Positions 49,625 to 58,262 of a DNA stretch of 64,000 nucleotides are shown here, piece by piece (the first letter of the stretch is position 1; each line of letters begins with the position of its first letter). Made by a program: the position numbers and the translations under genes. Origin of the DNA: Methylocystis sp. ATCC 49242 (GTDB lineage: Bacteria; Pseudomonadota; Alphaproteobacteria; Rhizobiales; Beijerinckiaceae); contig NZ_KE124774.1 of the NCBI RefSeq assembly GCF_000188155.2, positions 1,866,356 to 1,930,355 on the forward strand, given 5' to 3'. The notes beneath the pieces are model-generated. The model did not search any database, was not told the DNA's origin, and saw nothing but the letters and a program-made list of their open reading frames with translations.

Positions 49625-50631
49625 TCCCGATGCGCGCGCCGAACTTCTGGCGCGCGGATGGTTTGTCCGCCCGTCTCCTGGCTCCGGCCGGAGCCGTTTA
49701 TGGCGCTGTCGCAAAGACGCGGCTCGTCCGCAGGGCGCCGCGCGCCGCCCTGCCAACCATCATCGTCGGCGGACTGACGACCGGCGGCGACGGCAAGACG
49801 CCGCTCGCGCTGGCGCTGGCGGAGAGCCTGTTGGCGCTCGGGGAACAGCCCGCGATCCTGACGCGCGGCTATGGGCGAAAGCTCGGGCGCCGCGAGCCCT
49901 TCGTCGTCGACTCCAGCCATGTGGCCGAGGATGCCGGCGACGAAGCGATTCTGCTCGCGCGCGTGGCGCCGACGATCGTCGGCGCCGACCGCGTCGGGGG
50001 CGCCGCCATGGCGCGGGAGTTCGGCGCCAGCGTCATTCTGCTCGACGACGGCTTCCACAGCCGCCGGCTCGCGAGTGATCTCGTCCTGCTCGCCATCGAT
50101 TCGGATTACGGCGCCGGCAACGCCCGCTGCCTGCCGGCCGGGCCCCTGCGCGCGCCGCTCGACGCGCAGCTTTCAGCAGCGGATGCGCTGGTCGTGATCG
50201 GCGATGGCGCGCAAGGCGCGAAGCTTGCGCGGCAATCGGGGAAATCCGTTTTCACGGCCCGCATCGTTCCCGATCCGAAGTCGGCGGGCGCTCTGGCGGG
50301 CGCGCGGGTCGTCGCATTCGCAGGGATTGCGCGGCCCGACAAATTCCTGCGCACGCTCTCGGAAACCGGAGCGGAAATCGTCGCGACGAAATTCTTCGGC
50401 GACCATCATCGCTTCTCGCGGAGCGATTACGCCGCGCTTTCGAGCTTGCGGCGCCAATTCGACGCACGCCTCGTGACGACGGAAAAGGACGCGGCGCGCA
50501 TCGACGCGTCAGCCGCAGGACTTCGCATTGAAACCCTGCCCGTCACGCTCGCTTTCGACGATCCCGCCGCAATCGAGGCGAGGCTTTCCGCCGCGCTCGC
50601 GCGGCGGGCGCGGATCAGTCGGGCTTCTTGA
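49621..50631 (+). CDS. lpxK: Tetraacyldisaccharide 4'-kinase
   Basis: 336 residues from GTG 49621 (ATG 49630 is equally possible). Phosphorylates the 4' position of the lipid A precursor at the inner membrane. The P-loop-like GLTTGGDGKTPLALAL, the TRGYGR motif (ILTRGYGRKLG) and VILLDDGFHSRRLASDL are diagnostic. Coupled to waaA by a 4-base overlap; its 3' end overlaps the convergent DUF2093 gene by 17 bases. Confidence 0.95.
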   Translation: MIPMRAPNFWRADGLSARLLAPAGAVYGAVAKTRLVRRAPRAALPTIIVGGLTTGGDGKTPLALALAESLLALGEQPAILTRGYGRKLGRREPFVVDSSHVAEDAGDEAILLARVAPTIVGADRVGGAAMAREFGASVILLDDGFHSRRLASDLVLLAIDSDYGAGNARCLPAGPLRAPLDAQLSAADALVVIGDGAQGAKLARQSGKSVFTARIVPDPKSAGALAGARVVAFAGIARPDKFLRTLSETGAEIVATKFFGDHHRFSRSDYAALSSLRRQFDARLVTTEKDAARIDASAAGLRIETLPVTLAFDDPAAIEARLSAALARRARISRAS

Positions 50632-50836
50632 CCCCGAGCCGCATCAGCTTGGCGTGCGGGCCGCTGTAGGGCTCCTGCAGATCGACGTTCCAGTAGCGCA
50701 AATCCTCGAGCGGGATCGGCTCGCCCGTCACGGCGCAGCGCACATAGGCGCCCGGCTTGCGAACGCGATATTCGCCGTCGAGAAATTCAACAACGGCCTC
50801 GTCGGCCGGCTGAGGGGTGCGTTCGTAGCGGTTCAT
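50615..50836 (-). CDS. DUF2093 domain-containing protein
   Basis: 73 residues from ATG 50836 (MNRYERTPQPADEAVVEFLDG). FLDGEYRVRKPGAYVRCAVTG and IPLEDLRYWNVDLQEPY match this small alphaproteobacterial family, commonly next to lpxK. Function unknown; a zinc- or nucleic-acid-binding role cannot be judged from the sequence, since only one Cys is present. Confidence 0.88.
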   Translation of the reverse strand: MNRYERTPQPADEAVVEFLDGEYRVRKPGAYVRCAVTGEPIPLEDLRYWNVDLQEPYSGPHAKLMRLGVKKPD

Positions 50837-51131
50837 GCGGAATCTTCTGTTAAAGCGCCGCGAGAGCGGTTGCCCCGTCAGACGCTGCAGCGCCGAGATG
50901 ATCGACCTCATTGGCGACATTCGAATTAGATCGGCCACCACGGCCGCGGGGCAACCCTACATCCGCGCGCGCGCTAACGGAAGAAAATTCGCGCCCTTTC
51001 CGACCCATGGCGGGGCTTTGCGTCTTGTTCTCGTCGTTATTCGAGCCTACCCTTTCGGGGAGTACCGGTTTTGATTCGTCGAGTCAGCTTTTGCGAACGC
51101 TGTCAAGTTCGCGCTTTCGAGGGATCACCAG

Positions 51132-52208
51132 ATGGATCGGGACACGATAGGCGACCTTGCCGATTCCGCCCCGCTTTCGGGCGACGATTCAAACTTCTCC
51201 AGCGCAGAGACTTCGCATTCCTTCGACGGCAAGTTCGTCACCGACAAGGCGCTCGTCGTCGAACAGGGAAAGCATCGCTTCTATTCGCTGGTGCTGCCGA
51301 GCGATCTCCTCGGCGAGACCTGCATGGTCGAGCCGCGCAACGAAAATCCGATCGACGGCTTCCAGAGACTGCTCGACGAACGCCGCGCGAAATCCATCGC
51401 CCGCTATATCGACGCCGGCTTCGGCACGGTGCCGGGAGCCGTCGTGCTTTCGGCCCAGAGCCGCGCGCATCTGCGCTACGACCGCGCGACGGGGGCGCTG
51501 ACTTTCCGCAAGGACCCCCGCTCTTTCCTCATCATCGACGGCCAGCATCGCGTCTATGGCTTCAAGCTCGCGAAAAACGCCGTCAGCGTTCCCGTGGTGA
51601 TCTACAACAGGCTCACCCGCGCGCAGGAATGCCGGCTGTTCATGGACATCAACACCAAGCAGCGCCCGGTGCCCAATGAATTGCTGCTCGACATCCGTCG
51701 CCTCTCGGAGGTGGAGACGGAAGCCGAAGCGCTGATGCACAATGTCTTCGACCTCTTTCACACGCGCGAGGACAGCGCGCTCGCCGGCTATCTGAGCCCC
51801 GCGGAACGCAGGAAGGGCCGGATTTCCCGCGTGACGTTCAACGCCGCGCTGCGCTCGATCAGGAGCGCCTTCGTCGGCGCGCCGGCCGAGGAAGTCTACG
51901 CGGTTCTCAACGCCTATATGCGCGCCTGCCGCCACGGGCTCGGACTGCATGGCGTCGATGAGAACATCGCCAATCCGGTGCTGTTCAAGACGCTGATGCT
52001 GCTCTTCGTCAATGTCGCGGAGCGCGTCGCGGACCGCCATGGCGGCAATTACACGGTGCGCAATTTCGAGGATGTGCTGATCCCCTTTTTCCGCCGCCTC
52101 AAGAAGAGCGACCTTCCGCGCGCCGGCATGGGCCATCTCGCGCTGCACGAGCATTTCAGCAAGGCGCTAAGCGCGGGGTTCCTGCTCAAGCAATGGCTCT
52201 TCGCCTGA
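51132..52208 (+). CDS. Orphan DGQHR-domain protein (DndB-like superfamily)
   Basis: 358 residues with GAGG at 9 bases before ATG 51132. FLIIDGQHRVYGFKLAKNAVSVPVVIYNRL contains the DGQHR motif, and LFMDINTKQRPVPNELLLDI matches the second conserved block (F-x-D-I-N-x-x-Q/Q-R-P) of this superfamily, which includes DndB of phosphorothioate systems and ParB-like proteins. A preceding EGFQRLLDERRAKSIARYID-like helix is also typical. No dnd, dpd or other DNA-modification gene lies within the window, so its role is open. It overlaps the convergent glycosyltransferase gene by 42 bases. Confidence 0.82.
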   Translation: MDRDTIGDLADSAPLSGDDSNFSSAETSHSFDGKFVTDKALVVEQGKHRFYSLVLPSDLLGETCMVEPRNENPIDGFQRLLDERRAKSIARYIDAGFGTVPGAVVLSAQSRAHLRYDRATGALTFRKDPRSFLIIDGQHRVYGFKLAKNAVSVPVVIYNRLTRAQECRLFMDINTKQRPVPNELLLDIRRLSEVETEAEALMHNVFDLFHTREDSALAGYLSPAERRKGRISRVTFNAALRSIRSAFVGAPAEEVYAVLNAYMRACRHGLGLHGVDENIANPVLFKTLMLLFVNVAERVADRHGGNYTVRNFEDVLIPFFRRLKKSDLPRAGMGHLALHEHFSKALSAGFLLKQWLFA

Positions 52209-54170
52209 GGCGAAGGGCGCGGGGTGGAGAGCGCCGCGCATGGTGAGCCCGTGCTCGGTCTTCTCCCAGTGAAACGGGCGGCTCCAGAGTTCGAAAAGCG
52301 CGCGCCAGGCCGCGATGCTGAGCATCGCCAGCCATAAGGGCAGGCAAAGCAGCGCGCGCCACTGCGCGGTGAGCTTGCGCCGATACATGCCCAAAATCAG
52401 CGGCCACAGCAGCGCGACGGCGCCTGAAATCGCCAGAAAGCACCAGAGCGTGCTGCAAATGATCTCGAAACCCGTCTGCGGCTCGAAAAGCGCGCCGAAG
52501 GCCGCGTCGTAAACCAGCCGCGCCGCAAGCAGCGGACCGAGGAGCGGCCCGAGGAATCCGCCGACGAACATGGCGCAAACCGCGCCGGCGCGGCGCGGGC
52601 CGAGGTCGGCGAGAAGCCGCAGCGGATGGCGGCAATGGACGATCGCCGTCTGCATCCAGCCCTTGAACCAGCGCGTGCGCTGCTTCACCAGCGCGCGGAA
52701 AACCGCCGGCGCTTCCTCATAGGTGTCTGAGGAAAAGGTGCGCACCCCATAGCCCGCGCGCGCGAGGCGCAGGCCGAGATCGGCGTCCTCGGTGACGTTG
52801 AACGCGTCCCAGTAGCCGATCTCGCGCAACGCCTCCATCCGGAAATGATTGGACGTGCCGCCGAGAAAAAGCGGCAGCCCGAGCGCGGCGAGGCCCTTGT
52901 TGAAGACGTCGAACAGCGCGGCGTATTCCATCGCGAAAAGCGACGTCATCCAGTTCAACGCGCCATTGTCGATGACGAGGCTCGCCTGCAGGCAGGCGAC
53001 ATCGCTCGGCAGATGCGCGAACAGCGCCGCCGCGCGGCGAAGCTGGCGCGCGTCGGGGAGATCCTCCGCGTCGAAAACACAAACAAGCGAACCGCGCGCG
53101 AGCGACATGGCGATATTGAGCGCGCGCGGCTTGGTGCGCGGCTCGCCCTCGGGGCAGACGACAATCTCATGCGGCGCGCGCGGCGCATGAGAGCGCAAGG
53201 CGGCGGCGGTCGCCTCGTCATCCTGCTCGATGACGAATTTGACGTCGAGCTTGGCGCGCGGATAGTCGAAACGGTCGATGGCGCGCGCAAGCTGCCGCGC
53301 CACGGACGCCTCCTTGTAGAGCGCGATCACGACCGTATAGACCGGCAGCTGCGCGTCGCGGATCGAGCTCACGCGATCGTGGATGTCGCCTCGCGCCGCG
53401 CAGGCAGCGAGGCGCAGGAAGACGCTGGAGAGAAAGGCTACCGCAAGCAGCAGCGCGGCGGCGAGCGCGACCGCCTTCACCGGCGCGAAAAGGCTCGCAA
53501 TCAGCGCCGCCAGGGCGCCTGTGGCGAGCGCGAGCGGCGCGCGACGCAGCGAGCCGCGCACGCAGAGCGCCCGGTCGACGAACTCGGCGGAATGGGCCGC
53601 GACATGCGCAACGTCTTTCGGCGCGGCGCGGCGCACCGCCTCGATGAAGCGCGTGCGCGTCGTGACGGCGAAAAGCGGACGCCCCCCGGCGTTGCGCGCC
53701 GCGCTCATCAGCCGGAAGATTTCGGCGCCCACCGGCGCGAAGAGCCACTGCACGCCGCATGCGGCGTCGCGAAGCCGGGCGTAGCCGAGACGGGCCGTCA
53801 CGACGCTCGCCGGCGCAACCTCCACCGGCTCGTCGATGAAGGCGACTTTGAGATGATCGGCGAGCGAACGGTAGTAGACGTCCTCGCGAACGAGCCCCTC
53901 GGCGAGCAGCGCCGCGTCGGCGGACACGCCCTGACGGCGCGCCGTTTCGGCGGCGTATCGCAACACTTCCTCCGGCACGCCATAGGCGATGAGAAAGCTG
54001 ATTTCGACCGGAAGCGCGCGCGGCGCAGGGACTTTCGCGCTCGCCGGCCGCCTCTGGACGGAAGCCGGAAGCTCCGTGGAGAGCGCGCGCCGGCGGTCGA
54101 CAGGGCGCGTATCTTCTCTTTTGAGAGAAGGAGAGGCGGACGAAAAACTGTCGACCGACGCCATGCTCAT
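52167..54170 (-). CDS. Membrane glycosyltransferase family 2 with MshEN-like N-domain
   Basis: 667 residues. Residues ~50-110 (PVEISFLIAYGVPEEVLRYAAE, then LVREDVYYRSLADHL) resemble the type II secretion ATPase N-domain (T2SSE_N/MshEN), which binds c-di-GMP in some proteins. Two membrane segments follow (~220-262), then a GT2 domain: YTVVIALYKEASVARQLARAI, CVFDAEDLPD (DxD), NVTEDADLGLRL (ED) and KQRTRWFKGWMQT (QxxRW), and about four C-terminal membrane segments. The layout fits a processive, cellulose-synthase-like polymerase. c-di-GMP control is inference; the RLGxx-type motif was not confirmed. Confidence 0.85.
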   Translation of the reverse strand: MSMASVDSFSSASPSLKREDTRPVDRRRALSTELPASVQRRPASAKVPAPRALPVEISFLIAYGVPEEVLRYAAETARRQGVSADAALLAEGLVREDVYYRSLADHLKVAFIDEPVEVAPASVVTARLGYARLRDAACGVQWLFAPVGAEIFRLMSAARNAGGRPLFAVTTRTRFIEAVRRAAPKDVAHVAAHSAEFVDRALCVRGSLRRAPLALATGALAALIASLFAPVKAVALAAALLLAVAFLSSVFLRLAACAARGDIHDRVSSIRDAQLPVYTVVIALYKEASVARQLARAIDRFDYPRAKLDVKFVIEQDDEATAAALRSHAPRAPHEIVVCPEGEPRTKPRALNIAMSLARGSLVCVFDAEDLPDARQLRRAAALFAHLPSDVACLQASLVIDNGALNWMTSLFAMEYAALFDVFNKGLAALGLPLFLGGTSNHFRMEALREIGYWDAFNVTEDADLGLRLARAGYGVRTFSSDTYEEAPAVFRALVKQRTRWFKGWMQTAIVHCRHPLRLLADLGPRRAGAVCAMFVGGFLGPLLGPLLAARLVYDAAFGALFEPQTGFEIICSTLWCFLAISGAVALLWPLILGMYRRKLTAQWRALLCLPLWLAMLSIAAWRALFELWSRPFHWEKTEHGLTMRGALHPAPFASGEEPLLEQEPRA

Positions 54171-54284
54171 GAACTACAAACTCAAATAAGACGCTGCGGT
54201 AGCAGTCTGTAGACGACTATCGTCCGCGAGCTTTGCCTTGGCAATGAATTTATACGGATTATCAACAGGGGGCCGGGAGCGGGC

Positions 54285-55166
54285 GTGAAAGCACTTCCCA
54301 TGAGCGTCGTCGCCGCGTGGCGAGGGCTTCGCCGCCCTGCATTGTTCGGAGGGCTGGCGCTTCTTTCCTTTCTGGCGGGCGCGACGGCCGGGGAGACGCC
54401 GGCCACCGCGCCCCCGTCCTTCTGGGACTCCAATCGCACCCTCGAAAAGCCGGATCTCTCCGGCGTTCGCCAGATCCGGTTTCTGACGGAAGACGACTTC
54501 CCGCCCTTCAACTTCCTGTCGGCCGACGGCCAGGTGGCGGGCTTCAACGTGGACCTTGCGCGCGCGATCTGCGCGGAGCTCGACGTCCCCTGCACCATCC
54601 AGCGGCGCAGCTGGGAGCTGTTGATCCCGTCGCTCGACGACAACAGCGGCGATGCGATCATCGCCTCGCTCGCCATCAATTATGAGACGCGCAAGCAGGT
54701 CGACTTCACCGCCCCCTATTTTCTCACGCCCGGGCGCTTCGCCATGCGCACGGACACGACGCTGAAATCGGCGTCCCCCGACGCGATCGGCGACCGGCCG
54801 GTGGCGGTCGTCGGCGGCTCGCGTCATGAAGCTTTCCTCAAGGCCTTCTACCCGAAAGCGACGCTCGTTCCCTTCGAGACGCCCGCGCTGGCGCGCAACG
54901 CGCTGAAGGCCGGACGCGTGCAGGCGCATTTCGGCGACGCCGTCACACTCTCCTACTGGCTCAATGGCGCGGAGGCTGGCGGCTGCTGCGAATTCCGGGA
55001 CGGGCCCTTCACAGATCCCCGCTTTTTCGGGGAGGGCGTCGGCATTGCGGTGAAGAAGGGAAACAATCAGTTGCGCCGCGCGCTGGACTATGCGCTGGCG
55101 AAGCTCGCCCGACGCGGCGTTTTCGGCGAGATTTATCTAAAGTATTTCCCGGTCGGGCCTTTCTGA
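54285..55166 (+). CDS. Periplasmic amino-acid-type substrate-binding protein
   Basis: 293 residues from GTG 54285, preceded by GGGAG. Signal sequence at ~15-35 (ALFGGLALLSFLAGATA). SBP_bac_3 domain: IRFLTEDDFPPFNFLSADGQVAGFNVDLARAICAEL, then WELLIPSLDDNSGDAIIASLAI and KQVDFTAPYFLTPGRFAMR, the typical polar amino acid-binding core. No permease or ATPase gene is adjacent, so it is either a lone binding protein or serves a distant transporter. The C-terminus GEIYLKYFPVGPF is complete. Confidence 0.88.
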   Translation: MKALPMSVVAAWRGLRRPALFGGLALLSFLAGATAGETPATAPPSFWDSNRTLEKPDLSGVRQIRFLTEDDFPPFNFLSADGQVAGFNVDLARAICAELDVPCTIQRRSWELLIPSLDDNSGDAIIASLAINYETRKQVDFTAPYFLTPGRFAMRTDTTLKSASPDAIGDRPVAVVGGSRHEAFLKAFYPKATLVPFETPALARNALKAGRVQAHFGDAVTLSYWLNGAEAGGCCEFRDGPFTDPRFFGEGVGIAVKKGNNQLRRALDYALAKLARRGVFGEIYLKYFPVGPF

Positions 55167-55196
55167 CGCCGCGCGGGACGGCGGCGTCGCCCGGCG

Positions 55197-55211
55197 TTAA
55201 GCAAATGTAAA
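55197..55211 (+). promoter_or_regulatory. CtrA-like site upstream of the beta-helix genes
   Basis: TTAA-GCAAATG-TAAA has one mismatch to the CtrA consensus TTAA-N7-TTAA, about 100 bases before the start at 55312. Weak evidence alone; noted because a better match lies at 58882-58896. Confidence 0.25.
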
Positions 55212-55248
55212 AACTCCGCCATCGAATGTGTTTCAAATTGTAGCGCTC

Positions 55249-55284
55249 AAGCCTGATGCGGTGTAAATCCGTCGCATCAGGCTT
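55249..55284. promoter_or_regulatory. Perfect 12-bp inverted repeat before the beta-helix gene set
   Basis: AAGCCTGATGCG (55249-55260) and CGCATCAGGCTT (55273-55284) are exact complements around a 12-base spacer, ending 27 bases before the ATG at 55312. No T-run follows, so a terminator for the upstream gene is less likely than a leader hairpin or an operator. Confidence 0.45.
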
Positions 55285-55311
55285 ATGCAAACGCATTTTC
55301 AGGAGCGCGCT

Positions 55312-56259
55312 ATGACATTCCGCCCCGCTTTCGTCGCCCTCGCCGCCATCTCCAGCCTGGGCGTCGCCGCCACGCCGGCCCTTGCGCTGTCGCCGCGCGT
55401 TTTCGTCTCAGGCAAGGGCGCCAACGCAGCCGGATGCGGGACGACGGCGCCCTGCCGCACTTTCCAATACGCCCTTGCGATGGTGTCGGCCGGCGGCGAG
55501 ATCGTCGTGATGGACTCCGGCGATTACGGCCCCGTGCGGATCACCAAATCGGTGAGCATTGTCAGTGACAGCGGCGGCGTCGCCGGGATCACCCAGACGG
55601 GCGCGGGCGCGGCGATCGACGTCGCGGCGGGCGTCGCCGACAAGATCGTCCTGCGCGGCCTCACAGTCGACGGCGCCGGCGCCGCCGCCTATGGCCTACG
55701 TGTGACGAGCGCGGCGAGCGTCGATGTGACGGACTGCGCTTTCAGAAACTTCCGCGCCGATGGAATCCACGTCAACGCCACCGGCGGGCCCTTGTCCTTC
55801 TCGCTGTCGAAGGTCGACGCCTCCGACAACCGCGCGAGCGGCATGTTCGTCACCGGCGCCTACAAGATCACCGGCAGGATTGCCGACAGCAACTTCGATC
55901 GCAACGGGATCAACGGCTTTTACGCGCTGAACTATCAGGCCGCCGCCGTCGCCGGGCTGATGACGCAAGTGGCGATCTCGGGCGGCGAAGCCCATGGCAA
56001 CGCCTTCGGCTACCGCGCGGAAAGCACGGTTTCGACGAGCCCCGTGCATCTCACGCTCGACGACGTCACCGCCTCGAAAAATTCCACCGCCGGCGTCTCC
56101 AGCGTCGGCAATATTCTCGAGACGCGAATTATGAAATCGGTCATCGCCTACAACCGGGTCGGCGCGAGGGGCGTAAAGCTTACCTCCGCGAAAAACAACG
56201 TCTTCTCGGGAAATACGACCGATCTGGCCGGCGCCCTCGGCGCCGCGCCGGCGTTCTGA
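55312..56259 (+). CDS. Secreted right-handed beta-helix protein, paralogue 1
   Basis: 315 residues from ATG 55312 (MTFRPAFVALAAISSLGVAATPALA signal peptide). Starts LSPRVFVSGKGANAAGCGTTAPCRTFQYA, with two Cys that could pair, then VVMDSGDYGPVRITKSVSIVS and IVLRGLTVDGAGA. The rest shows repeated short strands with N/D-rich turns (SNFDRNGINGFYAL) typical of parallel beta-helix (PbH1) coils. Surface or periplasmic; no catalytic residues of a polysaccharide lyase can be assigned. First of three tandem paralogues. Confidence 0.85.
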   Translation: MTFRPAFVALAAISSLGVAATPALALSPRVFVSGKGANAAGCGTTAPCRTFQYALAMVSAGGEIVVMDSGDYGPVRITKSVSIVSDSGGVAGITQTGAGAAIDVAAGVADKIVLRGLTVDGAGAAAYGLRVTSAASVDVTDCAFRNFRADGIHVNATGGPLSFSLSKVDASDNRASGMFVTGAYKITGRIADSNFDRNGINGFYALNYQAAAVAGLMTQVAISGGEAHGNAFGYRAESTVSTSPVHLTLDDVTASKNSTAGVSSVGNILETRIMKSVIAYNRVGARGVKLTSAKNNVFSGNTTDLAGALGAAPAF

Positions 56260-56308
56260 CTCGCCCCGCGCCGCGATAACGATCGAACCGATTTTCACGA
56301 GGTCTCAC

Positions 56309-57244
56309 ATGCGTTTCCAACGCCTGGCCGCGCTCGCGGCCGTCTCGACGCTCGCCGCGTCGCCCGCATTCGCTCACTCGCCACAGGTCTTCGTGTCCGG
56401 AAAGGGCGCCGACAGCGCCGGCTGTGGAACGACCGCCGCGCCCTGCCGCACCTTTCAATACGCCCACGACTCGGCCGTGACGCCGGGCGGCATGATTGCG
56501 GTGATGGATTCCGGCGACTATGGGCCGGTGCGGATCACCAAATCGGTGAGCATCGTCAACAACGGCGCCGGCGTCGCGGCGATCGGCCCCAACGCGCAAC
56601 TTTCGTCGATCGAAGTCGCCGCCGGCGCGGACGGCAAGGTTGTTTTGCGCGGCCTGACCGTGGACGGCGGAAAGACCGGATTTCTGGGATTGCGTATCGT
56701 CAGCGCCCGGGCGCTGGACGTGTCGAAATGCGGTTTCCGGAATTTTCTCGGATCGGGCATGGCGTATGAGGGAGGGTCGGACATGTCCTTCCGCATCGCG
56801 GACTCGGAGTTTTCCGATAACGTCAACAGCGGGATACAGTTCGCCTCGATGAACGAGCCGAACATCGACGGCGTGATCCGGAACAGCCGCTTCAACCGCA
56901 ATGGCGCCGGCTTCCTGGGCGCCGTCTTTTATTCGCCCTTCGGCAGCAACCGGACTTTCCGCGTCGTGGTGAAAGACGTCGAAGTCAATGGCGGACGAGC
57001 GGGTTTCGAACTGACCAACCCGTCGCCAAACACATCGCTCACTCTCACGGGCGCAACAATCGGCGGGGCCTCGCGCGCGGCGCTCATGGCCAGTTTCTCC
57101 GCGCCCCAGATACGTCTTTCGCGCTCTGTCCTGATCAATAATCTCAACCCTTGGGAAGGCGGCGAAGGCGTCACATCGTCCGGCGACAATCAGGTGATGC
57201 TGAGCGCGACGACGCTCCCCGCGCCGATCATTCCGATGAAATAG
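56309..57244 (+). CDS. Secreted right-handed beta-helix protein, paralogue 2
   Basis: 311 residues: signal MRFQRLAALAAVSTLAASPAFA, then the same opening HSPQVFVSGKGADSAGCGTT and FQYAHDSAVTPGGMIAVMDSGDYGPVRITKSVSIVNNG. The beta-helix coils carry NSRFNRNGAGF-type turns. The gene is 49 bases after paralogue 1 and the ending (TLPAPIIPMK) is like paralogue 3 (MTVVPMK), so 2 and 3 are the closer pair. Confidence 0.85.
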   Translation: MRFQRLAALAAVSTLAASPAFAHSPQVFVSGKGADSAGCGTTAAPCRTFQYAHDSAVTPGGMIAVMDSGDYGPVRITKSVSIVNNGAGVAAIGPNAQLSSIEVAAGADGKVVLRGLTVDGGKTGFLGLRIVSARALDVSKCGFRNFLGSGMAYEGGSDMSFRIADSEFSDNVNSGIQFASMNEPNIDGVIRNSRFNRNGAGFLGAVFYSPFGSNRTFRVVVKDVEVNGGRAGFELTNPSPNTSLTLTGATIGGASRAALMASFSAPQIRLSRSVLINNLNPWEGGEGVTSSGDNQVMLSATTLPAPIIPMK

Positions 57245-57326
57245 GGCGGCCCCGCCCGCTCCTGCTTCGAGGCGGCGCGCCGCCCCCTCCCCAATCGATA
57301 TTCATGAATTTTCTGGAGGTCACGAC

Positions 57327-58247
57327 ATGAAGTTCCGCTCGTTTCTGACCACTGTGGCGACTTTCTCCGCCCTCGCGGCGAATCCTGCCTTCGCATTGTC
57401 GCCGCAGGTCTTCGTCTCCGGAAAGGGCGCCGATCGCGCCGGCTGCGGAACAACAACGGCGCCCTGTCGCAGCTTTCAATACGCGCACGACGCGGCGGTG
57501 ACGGCCGGCGGCATGATCGCAGTCATGGATTCGGGCGACTACGGCCCGGTGAAAATCACCAAATCCGTCAGCATCATCAACAACGGCGCCGGCGTCGCGG
57601 CGATCAGCGCCGCTTCCGCGAGGACTGCGATCGAGATCGACATTCCCTCATCGGGCCGGGTCGTGCTGCGCGGCCTGACGGTCGACGGCGGCAAGACACA
57701 GGACTGGGGCCTGCGGGTTCCAAACGCCGCCACGCTCGAAATATCGAAATGCGTTTTCCGGAACTTCAATCAGTCCGGCATCGCCCTCGCCGGATTCACG
57801 CAGCTGTCTTTCATCATCGCCGACACGGAGTCCTCCGACAATCTCCGTTACGGGCTCGAAGCCACCGGTCCGGTCTCCATCGACGGCGTGATCAGGAACA
57901 GCCGCTTCAACCGAAACGGTACGGGAATTTCCGCGGGGCCGAGCTACCGCTCCATCGATCCGGGCGTGCGGCTTGTCGTCAAAGGCGTCGAAGTGAACGG
58001 CGCCAATAAGGGTTTCGCCATGTGGGGTTATGACCCGACCCGTGATGTCTCGACGCTCGCGGGCGTCAGCATCTCCAACACCTCGACCGCGCTTTTAGCC
58101 TCCCTGTCCGGCGCGCTCCGCGTCTCACGGTCGACCTTCGTAAACAACAATGAGGTCGGCGGCTTCGGGCTGGTCACGTCTTCGGGCGACAATCAGGCGT
58201 CCTTGTACAACGTCGGGCCGACCATGACTGTCGTCCCGATGAAATAG
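57327..58247 (+). CDS. Secreted right-handed beta-helix protein, paralogue 3
   Basis: 306 residues: signal MKFRSFLTTVATFSALAANPAFA, then LSPQVFVSGKGADRAGCGTT and AVMDSGDYGPVKITKSVSIINNGAGVAAI. GGAG lies 8-10 bases before the ATG. Central coils (NSRFNRNGTGI) match paralogue 2. Ends 16 bases before the Hpt gene, with a hairpin in the gap. Confidence 0.85.
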   Translation: MKFRSFLTTVATFSALAANPAFALSPQVFVSGKGADRAGCGTTTAPCRSFQYAHDAAVTAGGMIAVMDSGDYGPVKITKSVSIINNGAGVAAISAASARTAIEIDIPSSGRVVLRGLTVDGGKTQDWGLRVPNAATLEISKCVFRNFNQSGIALAGFTQLSFIIADTESSDNLRYGLEATGPVSIDGVIRNSRFNRNGTGISAGPSYRSIDPGVRLVVKGVEVNGANKGFAMWGYDPTRDVSTLAGVSISNTSTALLASLSGALRVSRSTFVNNNEVGGFGLVTSSGDNQASLYNVGPTMTVVPMK

Positions 58248-58262
58248 CGCCGGGAGCGGCGC
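58247..58262. terminator. Short GC hairpin between convergent genes
   Basis: GCGCCG-GGAG-CGGCGC forms a 6-bp stem with a 4-base loop exactly in the gap between the third beta-helix gene and the Hpt gene. It could end transcription from both sides, but neither side has a T-run. Confidence 0.45.

Noticed and set aside
52845-54212. A 455-residue plus-strand frame
   Set aside because: Arg/Glu-rich antisense shadow of the membrane glycosyltransferase gene.
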